From positions 124,001-188,000 of the forward strand of contig NZ_SLVF01000007.1 of the NCBI RefSeq assembly GCF_004345365.1: a stretch of 64,000 nucleotides of DNA, written 5' to 3'. The position numbers were made by a program, and so were the translations under genes. Below the pieces are notes generated by a model. It was given only the letters and a program-made list of their open reading frames with translations, did not search any database and was not told where the DNA came from. Each line of letters opens with the position of its first letter. The stretch's first letter is position 1. Source of the DNA: Kribbella sp. VKM Ac-2568. GTDB taxonomy: Bacteria > Actinomycetota > Actinomycetes > Propionibacteriales > Kribbellaceae. Shown here piece after piece: positions 1 through 7,754 of this stretch.

Positions 1-557
1 ACATCGAGGCCGACAAGCTCGCTTCCGCTGCGGCAGCAACCCAGGCGGCGGGTCTCCTGCCGGTCCTGACGATCGCCATGCCGGATCTCGGCTCGTCCAG
101 CATCACCGTGAACCAGGCCACGACCACCAACGCCCTGCTGGCCCTGCGCGACCAGCTCCAGCGGACCGGCGTCGATGCCCGACAGCTTCTGATCCGGGTC
201 AACATGGTTGTCGCCGGGCTGTCGCACCCGTCCCCCGCCGCTCCGGACCAGGTGGCCCGACAGACCCTGCAGCTGCTGGAGTGGGCCCTGCCGAGCGGTA
301 CGCCCGGCGTACTCCTGCTGTCCGGCGGGCAGTCGCTCGACCAAGCCTGCGCGAACCTCGGTGCGGTCAGCGCGCTCGCCGCAGAGCAGGGCGTGCCGTG
401 GCGGGTGACCTTCGGGTTCTCGCGGGCTCTGGTGGCCGCGGCGAGCGGTGCTCCTGGCGATGACGATGCCGCCGCGCGTCAGTTGCTCGTGCAGAGTGCT
501 CGCCGGGCGAGCGAGTCGACGACGGCTGCTCGCGTCCCCGAGAAGGCGGGTTCGTGA
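1..557 (+). CDS. Class I fructose-bisphosphate aldolase paralogue, C-terminal part, probably inactive
   Basis: The frame is open from base 3 to the TGA at 555-557, so the gene begins before the window. Alignment from memory to class I aldolases is clear over the C-terminal half: the phosphate-binding GGQS motif, the NMV segment after the Schiff-base position, and a final FSRAL resembling the SYGRAL phosphate-binding arginine motif. The usual LLKPNMV motif reads LIRVNMV, so the Schiff-base lysine is arginine. The usual VEPEV motif reads LTIAM, so both glutamates are gone. I infer a pseudoenzyme that may still bind sugar phosphate. It overlaps the next gene by 4 bases (GTGA), suggesting a shared role with that phosphatase. 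Confidence 0.75.
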   Translation, partial: IEADKLASAAAATQAAGLLPVLTIAMPDLGSSSITVNQATTTNALLALRDQLQRTGVDARQLLIRVNMVVAGLSHPSPAAPDQVARQTLQLLEWALPSGTPGVLLLSGGQSLDQACANLGAVSALAAEQGVPWRVTFGFSRALVAAASGAPGDDDAAARQLLVQSARRASESTTAARVPEKAGS

Positions 558-1576
558 GCGCAGCCCGCAGGCCGTTGGTGGCGAACTACCGCGGAGTGAT
601 CTGCGACCTGGATGGTGTCGTATACCGGGGGTCGAAGGAGGTGCCCGGCGCGATCGCGGACCTCAACACCGTGGTCGCCGGCATGCCGGTGGCGTTCGCG
701 ACGAACAACGCGTCCAGGCCGCCGGCCGCGGTCGCCCACCATCTCCGGCGGTTGGGACTGGAACCTGCCGCCTGGTCCGTCGTCACGAGCGCGCAGGCCG
801 CGGCGGCATACCTGGCAGGCCGGCTGTCGCCGGGCACCCCGGTGCTCGCGGTCGGTGGTCCGGGCGTCGCCGAGGGGCTGACCGAGGCTGGTCTGACTCC
901 GCTCGGCGTAGCGGAGCTTTCCGGTACGACGGCTGTCGAAGCCGTGGTTCAGGGGGCCGGTCAGGAGGTGAGCTGGCGCGAGCTCGCGGAAGTGGGCTAT
1001 CTCGTTCAGGCAGGTGCGATCTGGGTTGCGACCAACCTGGATGCGACTATCCCGACCTCGCGGGGACAGGCTCCCGGCAACGGAGCTCTCGTCGGGGCGG
1101 TGCGGACGACGACCCCGGCCGTCCCCCACGTCACCGGCAAGCCGGAAGCGGCGTTGTTCGACTTCGCGCGTTCCCGGCTCGGCACCGAGCGGGACGCGAC
1201 CATCGTGGTGGGCGACCGGCTCGAGACCGACATCGCCGGTGCGCGCTCGGCGGGACTCGACTCGATGTTCGTGCTGGGCGGGTCCAGCACCCTGCAGGAT
1301 CTCGCCTTCGCCGAAAAGAACTCCCGGCCGACGTACTTCGCGTTCGGTCTCAGCGGTCTACTCCAGCCGGGGCTGTGCCGCCTCGAGCAGACCGACGGGA
1401 TCGTGGACCTCACGCCGACTGGTGCGCTCGCAGTACTCGAGGCAGTCGAACCAGTACGACTCCTGCAAGCCGTGATCACGCTCGCTTGGGACGCCCTCGA
1501 CCGCGGCAGGGCACTGCTCGACGACGAGGCGATGTGGACGGATCTCGAGTGCCGCATGGGCGTTATCCGTCCCTGA
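554..1576 (+). CDS. HAD-IIA (NagD-like) phosphatase
   Basis: A 340-residue cytosolic haloacid-dehalogenase phosphatase. Motif I is DLDG with nucleophile D18 and acid D20. Motif II is ATNNAS near residue 50, motif III is the lysine in GKPE near 195, and motif IV is GDRLETD near 220. This pattern belongs to the HAD-IIA group (4-nitrophenylphosphatase, phosphoglycolate or glycerol-3-phosphate phosphatases); the substrate cannot be read from sequence. About 70 residues after motif IV form a helical tail of unknown role. The GTG start lies inside the stop of the aldolase-like gene, so translation is probably coupled and the phosphatase may act on a related sugar phosphate. It ends 14 bases inside the convergent amidase gene. 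Confidence 0.85.
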   Translation: MSAARRPLVANYRGVICDLDGVVYRGSKEVPGAIADLNTVVAGMPVAFATNNASRPPAAVAHHLRRLGLEPAAWSVVTSAQAAAAYLAGRLSPGTPVLAVGGPGVAEGLTEAGLTPLGVAELSGTTAVEAVVQGAGQEVSWRELAEVGYLVQAGAIWVATNLDATIPTSRGQAPGNGALVGAVRTTTPAVPHVTGKPEAALFDFARSRLGTERDATIVVGDRLETDIAGARSAGLDSMFVLGGSSTLQDLAFAEKNSRPTYFAFGLSGLLQPGLCRLEQTDGIVDLTPTGALAVLEAVEPVRLLQAVITLAWDALDRGRALLDDEAMWTDLECRMGVIRP

Positions 1577-2972
1577 GGGCACCCTCGACGGCGCGACCCA
1601 GCCCGAGGAGCGGACCGTCGGTTCCTGGCCGGCCGAGCAGCTCCAGTCCGACCGGCAGCCCGGCGTCCGTCGTACCGGCGGGCAGGGTCAGCGCCGGTAG
1701 ATCGGCCTGCGACGCGATCAACGTGTTGACAGGAAGGAGCCGGCTGGGGAGCGACTCGCGGTTGCGGTCTCGAAGGGGTGCCGGCACCCGCACGGTCGGG
1801 TAGACAAGGGCGTCCAGGCGGAGACTCCTCATCTCGCGCACGACTGCGTCCTGCAGCCGGCGTCGGTTCGCCAGTCGCTCGGCACGCAGCTGGACGCTGG
1901 ACTGGCTGCGCGTCGCGAGCAGCTCGGCCAGGTCGAGCGATTCGGGGAACACCTCGGCGTAGTACAGGTCGAGGAAGGAGCTGCTGCCGAGCTCGGGGCG
2001 TGAGGCGAGGAACGCGTCGATGTCGTCTCGTGCGGTGGTGAGGTACAGGGAGCTGTCGCGCATCAGCGCAGGCAGGTCCGGCACCACCACGTCATCGAGG
2101 ATGCGGGCACCCTCACCGGCCAGCCGTGCGAGCGCCGCGTCGACCACGGCGGCGACCTCGTCGGCGCCATCCCATACCACCGGCTCGGCGGGCAAGGCGA
2201 GAACACCGAGCCGGTAGCTACCGAGCGGGCGGCGAGCCCCGTCTACCGGCCGTTGGTGACCAGCGAGAACCTGCAGCAGCACAGCGGCGTCGTCGACACA
2301 GCCGGCCAGCGGACCCGGGGTGTCCTGCGCCGTCACGAGCGACGACATGCCATCCGGGGACACCAGCCCCGTGGTCGGGCGTAGGCCGACGACCCCGTTG
2401 AAGGAGGCCGGCACCCGGACCGAGCCGCCGGTGTCTGACCCGAGGCCCGCAGGAGCGAGCCCGGACGCCACCGCCACTGCCGACCCCGCACTGGAACCAC
2501 CGGGCTCGTGCGCGGCCGATCGGCTGTTGACTGTGTTGCTCCCGTTCGACGAGTCGGAGAGCCAGGACATCGCTAGATCCGGAGTACTGGTCTTGCCCAG
2601 CACGATCGCGCCGGCCGCTCGGAGCCGCCGTACGGCGACCGCGTCCTGCCTGGGCACGTAGCCCTGGAACGCCGCGCAGCCGAAGGTCGTCGGGATGCCC
2701 TCGGTCTCGAAGACGTCTTTGATCAGGACCGGGATTCCGTGCAGCGGGCCGCGCTGCCGCCCGGTGCGTTCAAGCTGCTCATCCGCAGCCTCCGCCTGCG
2801 CCCTCGCCTGCGGGTTCAGCGCGAGGACGGCACCCAGCCCGTCGCGTCCCGAGTCTAGCTCTGCGATTCGGCGAAGGCACTCGTCAACGAGAGAAAGCGA
2901 CGTCCGCTCCTGTGAAACCAGAACACGCACCAGCGCTGCCAGGGTCGGCCTCGCAGCGCCCGGGGCTGTCAT
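1563..2972 (-). CDS. Amidase signature family hydrolase
   Basis: A 469-residue amidase signature enzyme that hydrolyses a C-N amide bond. The Ser-cisSer-Lys triad is visible: the lysine in PVLIKDVF near residue 77, the GGSSAGSA glycine-serine loop near 150, and GSDTGGSVRVPAS with the nucleophilic serine near 175. An upstream in-frame extension to 3182 is low-complexity and unlike the family. I therefore chose the ATG at 2972, which has GAAGGTG about a dozen bases upstream. Length is normal. No GatB or GatC is nearby, so this is a stand-alone amidase rather than part of the transamidosome. Substrate unknown. Confidence 0.85.
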   Translation of the reverse strand: MTAPGAARPTLAALVRVLVSQERTSLSLVDECLRRIAELDSGRDGLGAVLALNPQARAQAEAADEQLERTGRQRGPLHGIPVLIKDVFETEGIPTTFGCAAFQGYVPRQDAVAVRRLRAAGAIVLGKTSTPDLAMSWLSDSSNGSNTVNSRSAAHEPGGSSAGSAVAVASGLAPAGLGSDTGGSVRVPASFNGVVGLRPTTGLVSPDGMSSLVTAQDTPGPLAGCVDDAAVLLQVLAGHQRPVDGARRPLGSYRLGVLALPAEPVVWDGADEVAAVVDAALARLAGEGARILDDVVVPDLPALMRDSSLYLTTARDDIDAFLASRPELGSSSFLDLYYAEVFPESLDLAELLATRSQSSVQLRAERLANRRRLQDAVVREMRSLRLDALVYPTVRVPAPLRDRNRESLPSRLLPVNTLIASQADLPALTLPAGTTDAGLPVGLELLGRPGTDGPLLGLGRAVEGALRDG

Positions 2973-3132
2973 GTCTGGATGCCACACCTTCACGTACGAG
3001 CTCCCGCGCGACCTAGTCAGAAGGGCAGGGTCCGCCGGCCGGACGGGGTCCGTGTGTCCGGCAGTTGCGGTACCGAGGGTCGCTGGGGCTTGGGACGAAC
3101 GATCCGGATCTGCTTCACGACCGCCACCCCCC

Positions 3133-3366
3133 TCAGCACGCCTCGGCCAGCGAGCCGGCCCCGGACTCGAGTCGATTCGCATCGGCCCGCAGCAACTGAG
3201 CCGCGGTCCAGTGCACGTTCACCGAAGGCGGGCACGCCTGCCAGTACGGCACCCGGCAAGCCTCGTCGGCCGCAGCCTGCTCCGCGCGACCGGCGAGAAG
3301 GTAGAGCTCCCGACAGACCGCCGCGACAAGTTCCTGGTTCCTGTGTTCTTCCGTCATGTTCTTCAT
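3133..3366 (-). CDS. Small hypothetical protein, 77 residues
   Basis: The reading frame begins ATG AAG AAC ATG at 3366 with a good GGGAG site about 8 bases upstream. It encodes an acidic, alanine-rich soluble protein with three cysteines and a VPYWQACPPSVNVHW segment. It has no signal peptide or membrane helix. I do not recognise the family. It starts just after, and in a different frame from, the truncated VOC sequence at 3367-3607, so it may have been brought close by the deletion that destroyed that gene. It may be a second gene of a former operon under the palindromic operator at 3638. Confidence 0.5.
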   Translation of the reverse strand: MKNMTEEHRNQELVAAVCRELYLLAGRAEQAAADEACRVPYWQACPPSVNVHWTAAQLLRADANRLESGAGSLAEAC

Positions 3367-3607
3367 CACGATCTCCCTGGGAATACGGTTCAGTCCCGAA
3401 CCAGTCCATGAGTAGATCGTGAGCCGCCGTGTTGCACGGCCGTTGCAGCAGCTTGCAACCAGGCCCGCCTGGCTCGACCTCGGGCGCAGCCGGGATGCGC
3501 GGCAGCGGCGTGAACGAGAAGCCGAGCCGCTCGTAGTGTCCGATCGCCGTGTCGAGATCGCGAGTGATGGGTCCGACGTGATGCAGGATATTGGCGTCAC
3601 TGGCCAT
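3367..3607 (-). pseudogene. Truncated VOC (glyoxalase-like) gene remnant
   Basis: From an ATG at 3607 the frame encodes about 60 residues that look like the first beta-alpha-beta module of a VOC/glyoxalase-like protein: LHHVGPITRDLDTAIGHYER, then LGFSFTPLPR. Homologues as I remember them continue with a conserved GNR-AIF-YLE stretch and a second half. Here the frame runs into LLQRPCNT and loses resemblance, and the coding signal passes to another frame at 3366. I read this as a 3'-truncated pseudogene. It has no clear ribosome-binding site. An unusual fold variant is possible but less likely. Confidence 0.5.
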
Positions 3608-3637
3608 CGTGGTGCCGCTTGACTGCGAGCTGATGTG

Positions 3638-3661
3638 ACAGGTGAACGCTCGTTCACCTGT
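3638..3661. promoter_or_regulatory. 24-bp perfect palindrome, TetR-type operator
   Basis: Arms ACAGGTGAACG and CGTTCACCTGT (11 bases each) flank a 2-base centre CT. The core TGAACG-CT-CGTTCA is a common TetR-family operator form. It lies 30 bases upstream of the VOC remnant start at 3607 and about 190 bases upstream of the plus-strand YciI gene. No TetR gene is adjacent; the nearest is at 11845. The rest of the gap 3608-3853 (246 bp) holds no gene I can support. Confidence 0.65.
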
Positions 3662-3853
3662 TTCAAGCTGACGAAGAGGTTGTGATGGGTCAAGGAGTGT
3701 TGCGTACTACGAGACGTTCGCGCTGGCGCGCACCGCGAGAGCGTCGCCGCGTTCCGGACCCGGCAGCGAAGGAACAAGTCGTGAGCCGGTCGTGTCCCCC
3801 GCACCGCTTCTCGTTCGTCTTTCAGGTGAGAGCCCACTGCCCTGGAGGTTGTG

Positions 3854-4201
3854 ATGCAGTACGCCCTGCTCATCTACGCCGAGCCCGGCTACCAGGAGGC
3901 GCTGCCCCAAGCCGAACGTGAGGCGGCGTACGCGGAGTACTTCGCGTTGGCCGATGACCCCCGCTGCGTCGAGAGCGCACGGCTACAGCCGGTCGAGACG
4001 GCCACCAACGTGCGCGTGGCCGGTGGCCGGACGCTGGTGACTGACGGCCCGTTCGCGGACACCAAGGAAGTGCTCGGCGGCTTCTGCCTGATCGAGGCGG
4101 CAAACCTGGACGAGGCGATCGAACTGGCCGCACGCATCCCGGCCGCCCGGCTCGGCGGCGTTGTCGAGGTCAGGCCGGTACTGCGGCGAGACCGTGCTTG
4201 A
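3854..4201 (+). CDS. YciI-family (DGPF domain) protein
   Basis: A 115-residue soluble protein of the YCII-related superfamily, a small alpha/beta ferredoxin-like fold. The hallmark DGPFADTKE is at about residues 68-76, followed by GGFCLIEA. In actinobacteria this group usually sits immediately upstream of an ECF42-type sigma factor, and it does here. Function is unproven; a sensor or partner role for the sigma factor is inferred from context. I chose ATG 3854 rather than the GTG at 3851 because GGAGG at 3844-3848 is better spaced to it. The 3' end overlaps the sigma gene by 8 bases. Confidence 0.85.
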   Translation: MQYALLIYAEPGYQEALPQAEREAAYAEYFALADDPRCVESARLQPVETATNVRVAGGRTLVTDGPFADTKEVLGGFCLIEAANLDEAIELAARIPAARLGGVVEVRPVLRRDRA

Positions 4202-5351
4202 GGAGGTCTTCCGGGACGAGTGGGGCCGGGTGCTGGCCTCGCTGATCGGGTTCCTCGGGGATTTCGACAAGGCCGAGGAAGCCGTGCAGGACGCGTTCGC
4301 GACCGCAGCGGAGCGCTGGCCTGTGGCGGGCGTGCCTGCCAACCCGGGTGCGTGGCTGGTGACGACGGCCCGCAACCGGGCGATCGACCGGATCCGGCGG
4401 GAGCGCACCCTGGCCGAGAAGATCCACCTGCTGCCGGTGCCGGAGAACGTCATGGACGAGTTGGACGACACGGTGATCAAGGATGAACGGCTCGAGCTGA
4501 TCTTCACCTGCTGCCACCCGGCGCTGCCGCTGGAAGGGCAGGTAGCGCTCACGCTGCGGGCGCTGGGCGGCCTGGAGACCGCCGATATCGCTCGGGCGTT
4601 CCTGGTCTCCGAGGAGACGATGAAGCGCCGCCTGACCCGCGCCAAGTCCAAGATCAAGGCGACCGGGATCCCGTTCGCGGTGCCCGGCGCGCACCTGCTT
4701 CCAGACCGCGTCGATGCGGTGCTGGCCGTCATCTACCTGATCTACAACGAGGGCTACAGCGGCCGGCTCGACCTCGGTGGCGAAGCCATCCGGCTGGGGC
4801 GACTGCTCGTCGCGCTGATGCCGGACGAGCCGGAGGCGCACGGGCTGCTCGCGCTGATGATGATCCACCACGCCCGGCGGCAGGCCCGGTTCTCCGGCGA
4901 GGACCTCGTCCTGCTCGACGATCAGGACCGTTCGCTGTGGGACCTGCGCCAGATCGCGGCGGGACGGGCGGTGCTCGACCGGGCGATGGAGCTTGGCGGG
5001 CGTGGCGCCTACGTCGCCCAGGCCGCGATCGCGTCGCTGCAGGCTCGGGAGCGGATCGACTGGCCGCAGGTCGCCGAGCTGTACCGGCGGCTGGTCGAAC
5101 TCACCGGCTCCCCGGTGATCGAACTCAACCGCGCCGTGGCGCTGGCCCAGGCCGGCGACCCCGCCGCGGCGCTGCGCACGGTCGATGGACTCGACCTGGA
5201 CGGCTACCTCTATTTCCACTCGACCCGCGGCGAGCTGTTGCGGCGTCTCGGCCGTGACGAGGAGGCCCGGGCGGCGTACCGCCGGGCGCTCGATCTGGCC
5301 ACCTCGGCCCCCGAGCGGCGGTTCCTGACCCGGCGGCTCGAACAGGTCTGA
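4194..5351 (+). CDS. ECF RNA polymerase sigma factor, ECF42-like with C-terminal TPR-like domain
   Basis: A 385-residue sigma factor. Region 2 spans roughly residues 1-75 (FDKAEEAVQDAF, then ARNRAIDRIRRER). Region 4 is near 130-170 (ALRALGGLETADIARAFLVS, then KRRLTRAKSKI). The long C-terminal half (DUF6596 type) carries the YNEGYSG motif and helical repeats ending in a TPR-like YRRALDLA segment. That architecture, with an upstream YciI gene, matches the ECF42 group, which lacks an anti-sigma factor and is thought to be controlled through its own C-terminal domain. The GTG at 4194 overlaps the YciI stop; a TTG at 4161 would give a longer, less typical N-terminus. Confidence 0.85.
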   Translation: MLEEVFRDEWGRVLASLIGFLGDFDKAEEAVQDAFATAAERWPVAGVPANPGAWLVTTARNRAIDRIRRERTLAEKIHLLPVPENVMDELDDTVIKDERLELIFTCCHPALPLEGQVALTLRALGGLETADIARAFLVSEETMKRRLTRAKSKIKATGIPFAVPGAHLLPDRVDAVLAVIYLIYNEGYSGRLDLGGEAIRLGRLLVALMPDEPEAHGLLALMMIHHARRQARFSGEDLVLLDDQDRSLWDLRQIAAGRAVLDRAMELGGRGAYVAQAAIASLQARERIDWPQVAELYRRLVELTGSPVIELNRAVALAQAGDPAAALRTVDGLDLDGYLYFHSTRGELLRRLGRDEEARAAYRRALDLATSAPERRFLTRRLEQV

Positions 5352-5393
5352 CGCGGGCTGTCCCCCGGGCGGGTGCTCGTTCGTCGCCTGGGT

Positions 5394-5843
5394 ATGAACG
5401 ACACCCTTTCGTCAACTGGCCAGGAAACAAGCAACAAAGCGGCGTTCAGGCGCGTCCTCGACGCCAGCAACACCCACGATGAGGAACTCATCTCGACGAC
5501 TGTCGACGAGGTCTTCCAGCCCGATGTGCGGATGAGCACCCCGTTACCGATTCTGGAGACCGGGGCGCGAGCGATCAAGGAGGTGTACGCGAGGCTCCAC
5601 CGAGCGTTCCCCGACCTCCACATCGCCGTCGAGGATCTGATCGAAGAGGGCGACAGGGTGGTCGCCCGGCACACGGTCACCGGGACCCACCAGGGTGAAT
5701 ACATGGGCTTACCACCCACCGGCAGATCCGTTACCTACAACGAGATCTTCATCCTCCGCTTCGCCGACGGCCGGATCGCCGAGACCTGGGGAGTCGTCGA
5801 CGTCCTCTCACAGCTGAAACAGCTCGGCGCGATTCAGACCTAG
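5394..5843 (+). CDS. SnoaL-like ester cyclase/NTF2-fold protein
   Basis: A 149-residue soluble protein with the NTF2-like alpha+beta barrel. It shows FPDLHIAVEDLIEEGDRVV, then ARHTVTGTHQGEYMGLPPTG, then WGVVD near the end, typical of SnoaL polyketide-cyclase-like proteins. Many such proteins have no known substrate; no polyketide genes are nearby. I chose ATG 5394 because the preceding in-frame extension from 5373 is not family-like. It follows the sigma gene by 42 bases and may be cotranscribed with it, so it could be a target of that module (inference). Confidence 0.75.
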   Translation: MNDTLSSTGQETSNKAAFRRVLDASNTHDEELISTTVDEVFQPDVRMSTPLPILETGARAIKEVYARLHRAFPDLHIAVEDLIEEGDRVVARHTVTGTHQGEYMGLPPTGRSVTYNEIFILRFADGRIAETWGVVDVLSQLKQLGAIQT

Positions 5844-5858
5844 CAAAGCCCTATCCGA

Positions 5859-5888
5859 CAGCCCGGGTCACGCGGCTGACCTGGGCTG
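5859..5888. terminator. Hairpin between convergent genes, candidate bidirectional terminator
   Basis: The arms CAGCCCGGGTCA and TGACCTGGGCTG pair over 12 positions with one mismatch, around a 6-base loop. The hairpin lies 15 bases after the SnoaL stop and overlaps the stop of the convergent FAD monooxygenase gene at 5868. There is no long T-tract, as is common in high-GC actinobacteria. Confidence 0.55.
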
Positions 5889-7451
5889 CCGGAGGTTCGG
5901 TACGCCGAGGGAGGTGGTGATTGCTGAGTAGAGGGTGGTCAGCGGATCTGTGGCGGCGGTTCGGGAGCGCCAGGCGACGTGGCCGTCGGGGCGGACGAGG
6001 ACGGCGCCGTCCTGATCGATGCCGTAGAGGTTGTGGAAGGTGCCGGTCGGGTCCTGGAAGTCGGTGCCACAGCGCAGCACGACCAGCGGGCAGTCGGCGA
6101 TTGCTCCTTCCCACGGGTCACCAGCAGCGCCGAGCAGCAAGGTTAGATGTTCGCCGAAGAGGTCCTGGGTCGACACCGCGCATCCCTCTACGCAGACCTG
6201 CAGATGAGGGGCACGGTCGCCGGGGCGAGCCGACTGACGGAACTCGCCCGAGTCCTGTCCACCACCATCGGGGATGACCTCCGAGCAGTACCTGACGCCG
6301 AGGTCGTCGGTGAGGCCGTCGGCGTTGGACCGGCCGGTGTCACCCATCGATCTCAGCGTGTTCCGTACGCCGACCGGTCGCCGCTCGGCCTCGTAGCTGT
6401 CCAGCAGCGCCTCGCCAGCCCAGCCCCGCAGTACCCAGGCCAGTTTCCAGCCGAGGTTGTGGCCGTCCAGGAAGGCGGTGTTCATGCCCATCCCTCCGAC
6501 CGGGGTCATCCGATGGGCGGCGTCCCCGACCAGGAAGATCCGGCCCTCACGACTGCGTTCGGCCACCTGCGCCGCGAACTCGAACGCCTGCACAGCAACA
6601 ACACTGAGGTCCAGCTCCGGCAACCCGGTCGCTGCCCGGATCAGTTCGGTGCAACGCTCGATCGTGTAGTCCGTCAACTGCTCACCGAGCTCCGGATGCC
6701 ACTCCCGCCCGTACACCCAGCGATTGCCAGCGCTGGTCGGCAGCAGAACACCCGCGGCCTCCGGCGTCTCGATCCGGTACAACCCGCACGGCCGCTCCCC
6801 CACCGTGTCCCGAAGGTCGGCGCGGAACAGCGCACTGACGAGGTTGGCGAGATTGTCCGGCCCCTCCATCCGCACCCCGAGGCCCGCCCGGATCGTGCTG
6901 CGGGCACCGTCGGCGCCCACGACGTACGCAGCTCGCACCACTCGAACAGCCCCGGTACTGCGGTCGCGCAGCGACACCGTCACCCCAGTGGCGTCCTGAT
7001 CAAAGGAGACCACCTCAGTCTCGAAGACCAGTTCGCCGCCGAGACCAAGGAGGTGCTCCGCGAGGACAGGTTCGAGGTGGTCCTGCGGGCAAAGGCACGG
7101 CGTCGTGGGGCTGATCGACCGCAGTTCGCCGGCCGACGGGACTCCCATCGACACCAGCGTGTGACGGGGGTCCGCCAACGTGGCCGACACCGACATCATC
7201 GGCTGGACGTCCATCCCGCCGGCCCGGACGTCCTCGTCCAGACCCCAGGTTCGAAGGCACTCCATCGTCCGGGTGCTGACGAGCGTCGCCCGCGGGAAGA
7301 TCGACGTACCGGGATGCCGTTCGACCACGAGCGGCGAGCTCCCGTGGCGGGCCAGACTGATCGCGGTGGCGAGACCCGCAGGCCCCGCGCCCACGACGAG
7401 TACGTCGATCTGCTCGACTCTGCTCGTCGTGGACTTCCGGTTCGCGCTCAC
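5868..7451 (-). CDS. FAD-dependent aromatic-ring-type monooxygenase (PheA/TfdB family)
   Basis: A 527-residue class A flavoprotein monooxygenase. The N-terminal dinucleotide fold is VLVVGAGPAGLATAISLARH near residues 17-36. A DG-type motif YVVGADGARSTIR lies near 165. The FAD ribityl motif IFLVGDAAHRMTPVGGMGMN is near 285, and a thioredoxin-like C-terminal domain follows. Family members hydroxylate phenols, resorcinols or polyketide aromatics using NAD(P)H; the substrate here is unknown. The GTG start at 7451 overlaps the stop of the small upstream gene (GTGA), so the two are translationally coupled. The LuxR regulator gene lies just upstream on the same strand and may control it. Confidence 0.85.
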   Translation of the reverse strand: MSANRKSTTSRVEQIDVLVVGAGPAGLATAISLARHGSSPLVVERHPGTSIFPRATLVSTRTMECLRTWGLDEDVRAGGMDVQPMMSVSATLADPRHTLVSMGVPSAGELRSISPTTPCLCPQDHLEPVLAEHLLGLGGELVFETEVVSFDQDATGVTVSLRDRSTGAVRVVRAAYVVGADGARSTIRAGLGVRMEGPDNLANLVSALFRADLRDTVGERPCGLYRIETPEAAGVLLPTSAGNRWVYGREWHPELGEQLTDYTIERCTELIRAATGLPELDLSVVAVQAFEFAAQVAERSREGRIFLVGDAAHRMTPVGGMGMNTAFLDGHNLGWKLAWVLRGWAGEALLDSYEAERRPVGVRNTLRSMGDTGRSNADGLTDDLGVRYCSEVIPDGGGQDSGEFRQSARPGDRAPHLQVCVEGCAVSTQDLFGEHLTLLLGAAGDPWEGAIADCPLVVLRCGTDFQDPTGTFHNLYGIDQDGAVLVRPDGHVAWRSRTAATDPLTTLYSAITTSLGVPNLRQPRSAA

Positions 7452-7663
7452 GGCCGGCGTACCGGGTAGTCGCGGAACTCGGGCAGGGACGGCAGCGAGT
7501 ACTGCGCTGCCGAGGCGAAGGCGATCGCCCGCAGAGCCGCCATCAGCCGCGGGCGCCAGCGTGATTCCTTGCCCGCACTGAAGTGGCATCGGTCCGCATC
7601 GCGACGGTGGTCGGCGATGCGGCCCTGGGCGATCGCACCCATGTAGTCGTAGCCGATGATCAT
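7448..7663 (-). CDS. Small hypothetical protein coupled to the FAD monooxygenase
   Basis: A 71-residue, arginine-rich protein starting MIIGYDYMGAIAQGRIADHR. It has no obvious membrane segment or metal motif. AAGGA about 9 bases upstream of ATG 7663 supports the start. Its stop overlaps the monooxygenase GTG start, so it may exist mainly to couple translation, or may be a small partner. I do not recognise the family. It lies 91 bases after the LuxR regulator stop and is probably in the same transcript. Confidence 0.55.
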   Translation of the reverse strand: MIIGYDYMGAIAQGRIADHRRDADRCHFSAGKESRWRPRLMAALRAIAFASAAQYSLPSLPEFRDYPVRRP

Positions 7664-7754
7664 TTCGGGAGTCCTTCCGGTCCGGACCTCGTCTGGACAC
7701 GAGGTCAACAGCTCCGAGACTCCGCCTGCGGCACCGCCCGCGGATCCGTGCTCC

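Noticed and set aside
3682-3921. Plus-strand frame before the YciI gene as a gene
   Set aside because: It is arginine-rich without a good ribosome-binding site, overlaps the YciI start and shows no recognisable motif.
5394-7451. Polyketide biosynthetic cluster suggested by SnoaL and an aromatic monooxygenase
   Set aside because: No ketosynthase, acyl carrier protein, cyclase set or NRPS genes are nearby, and the two genes are convergent.
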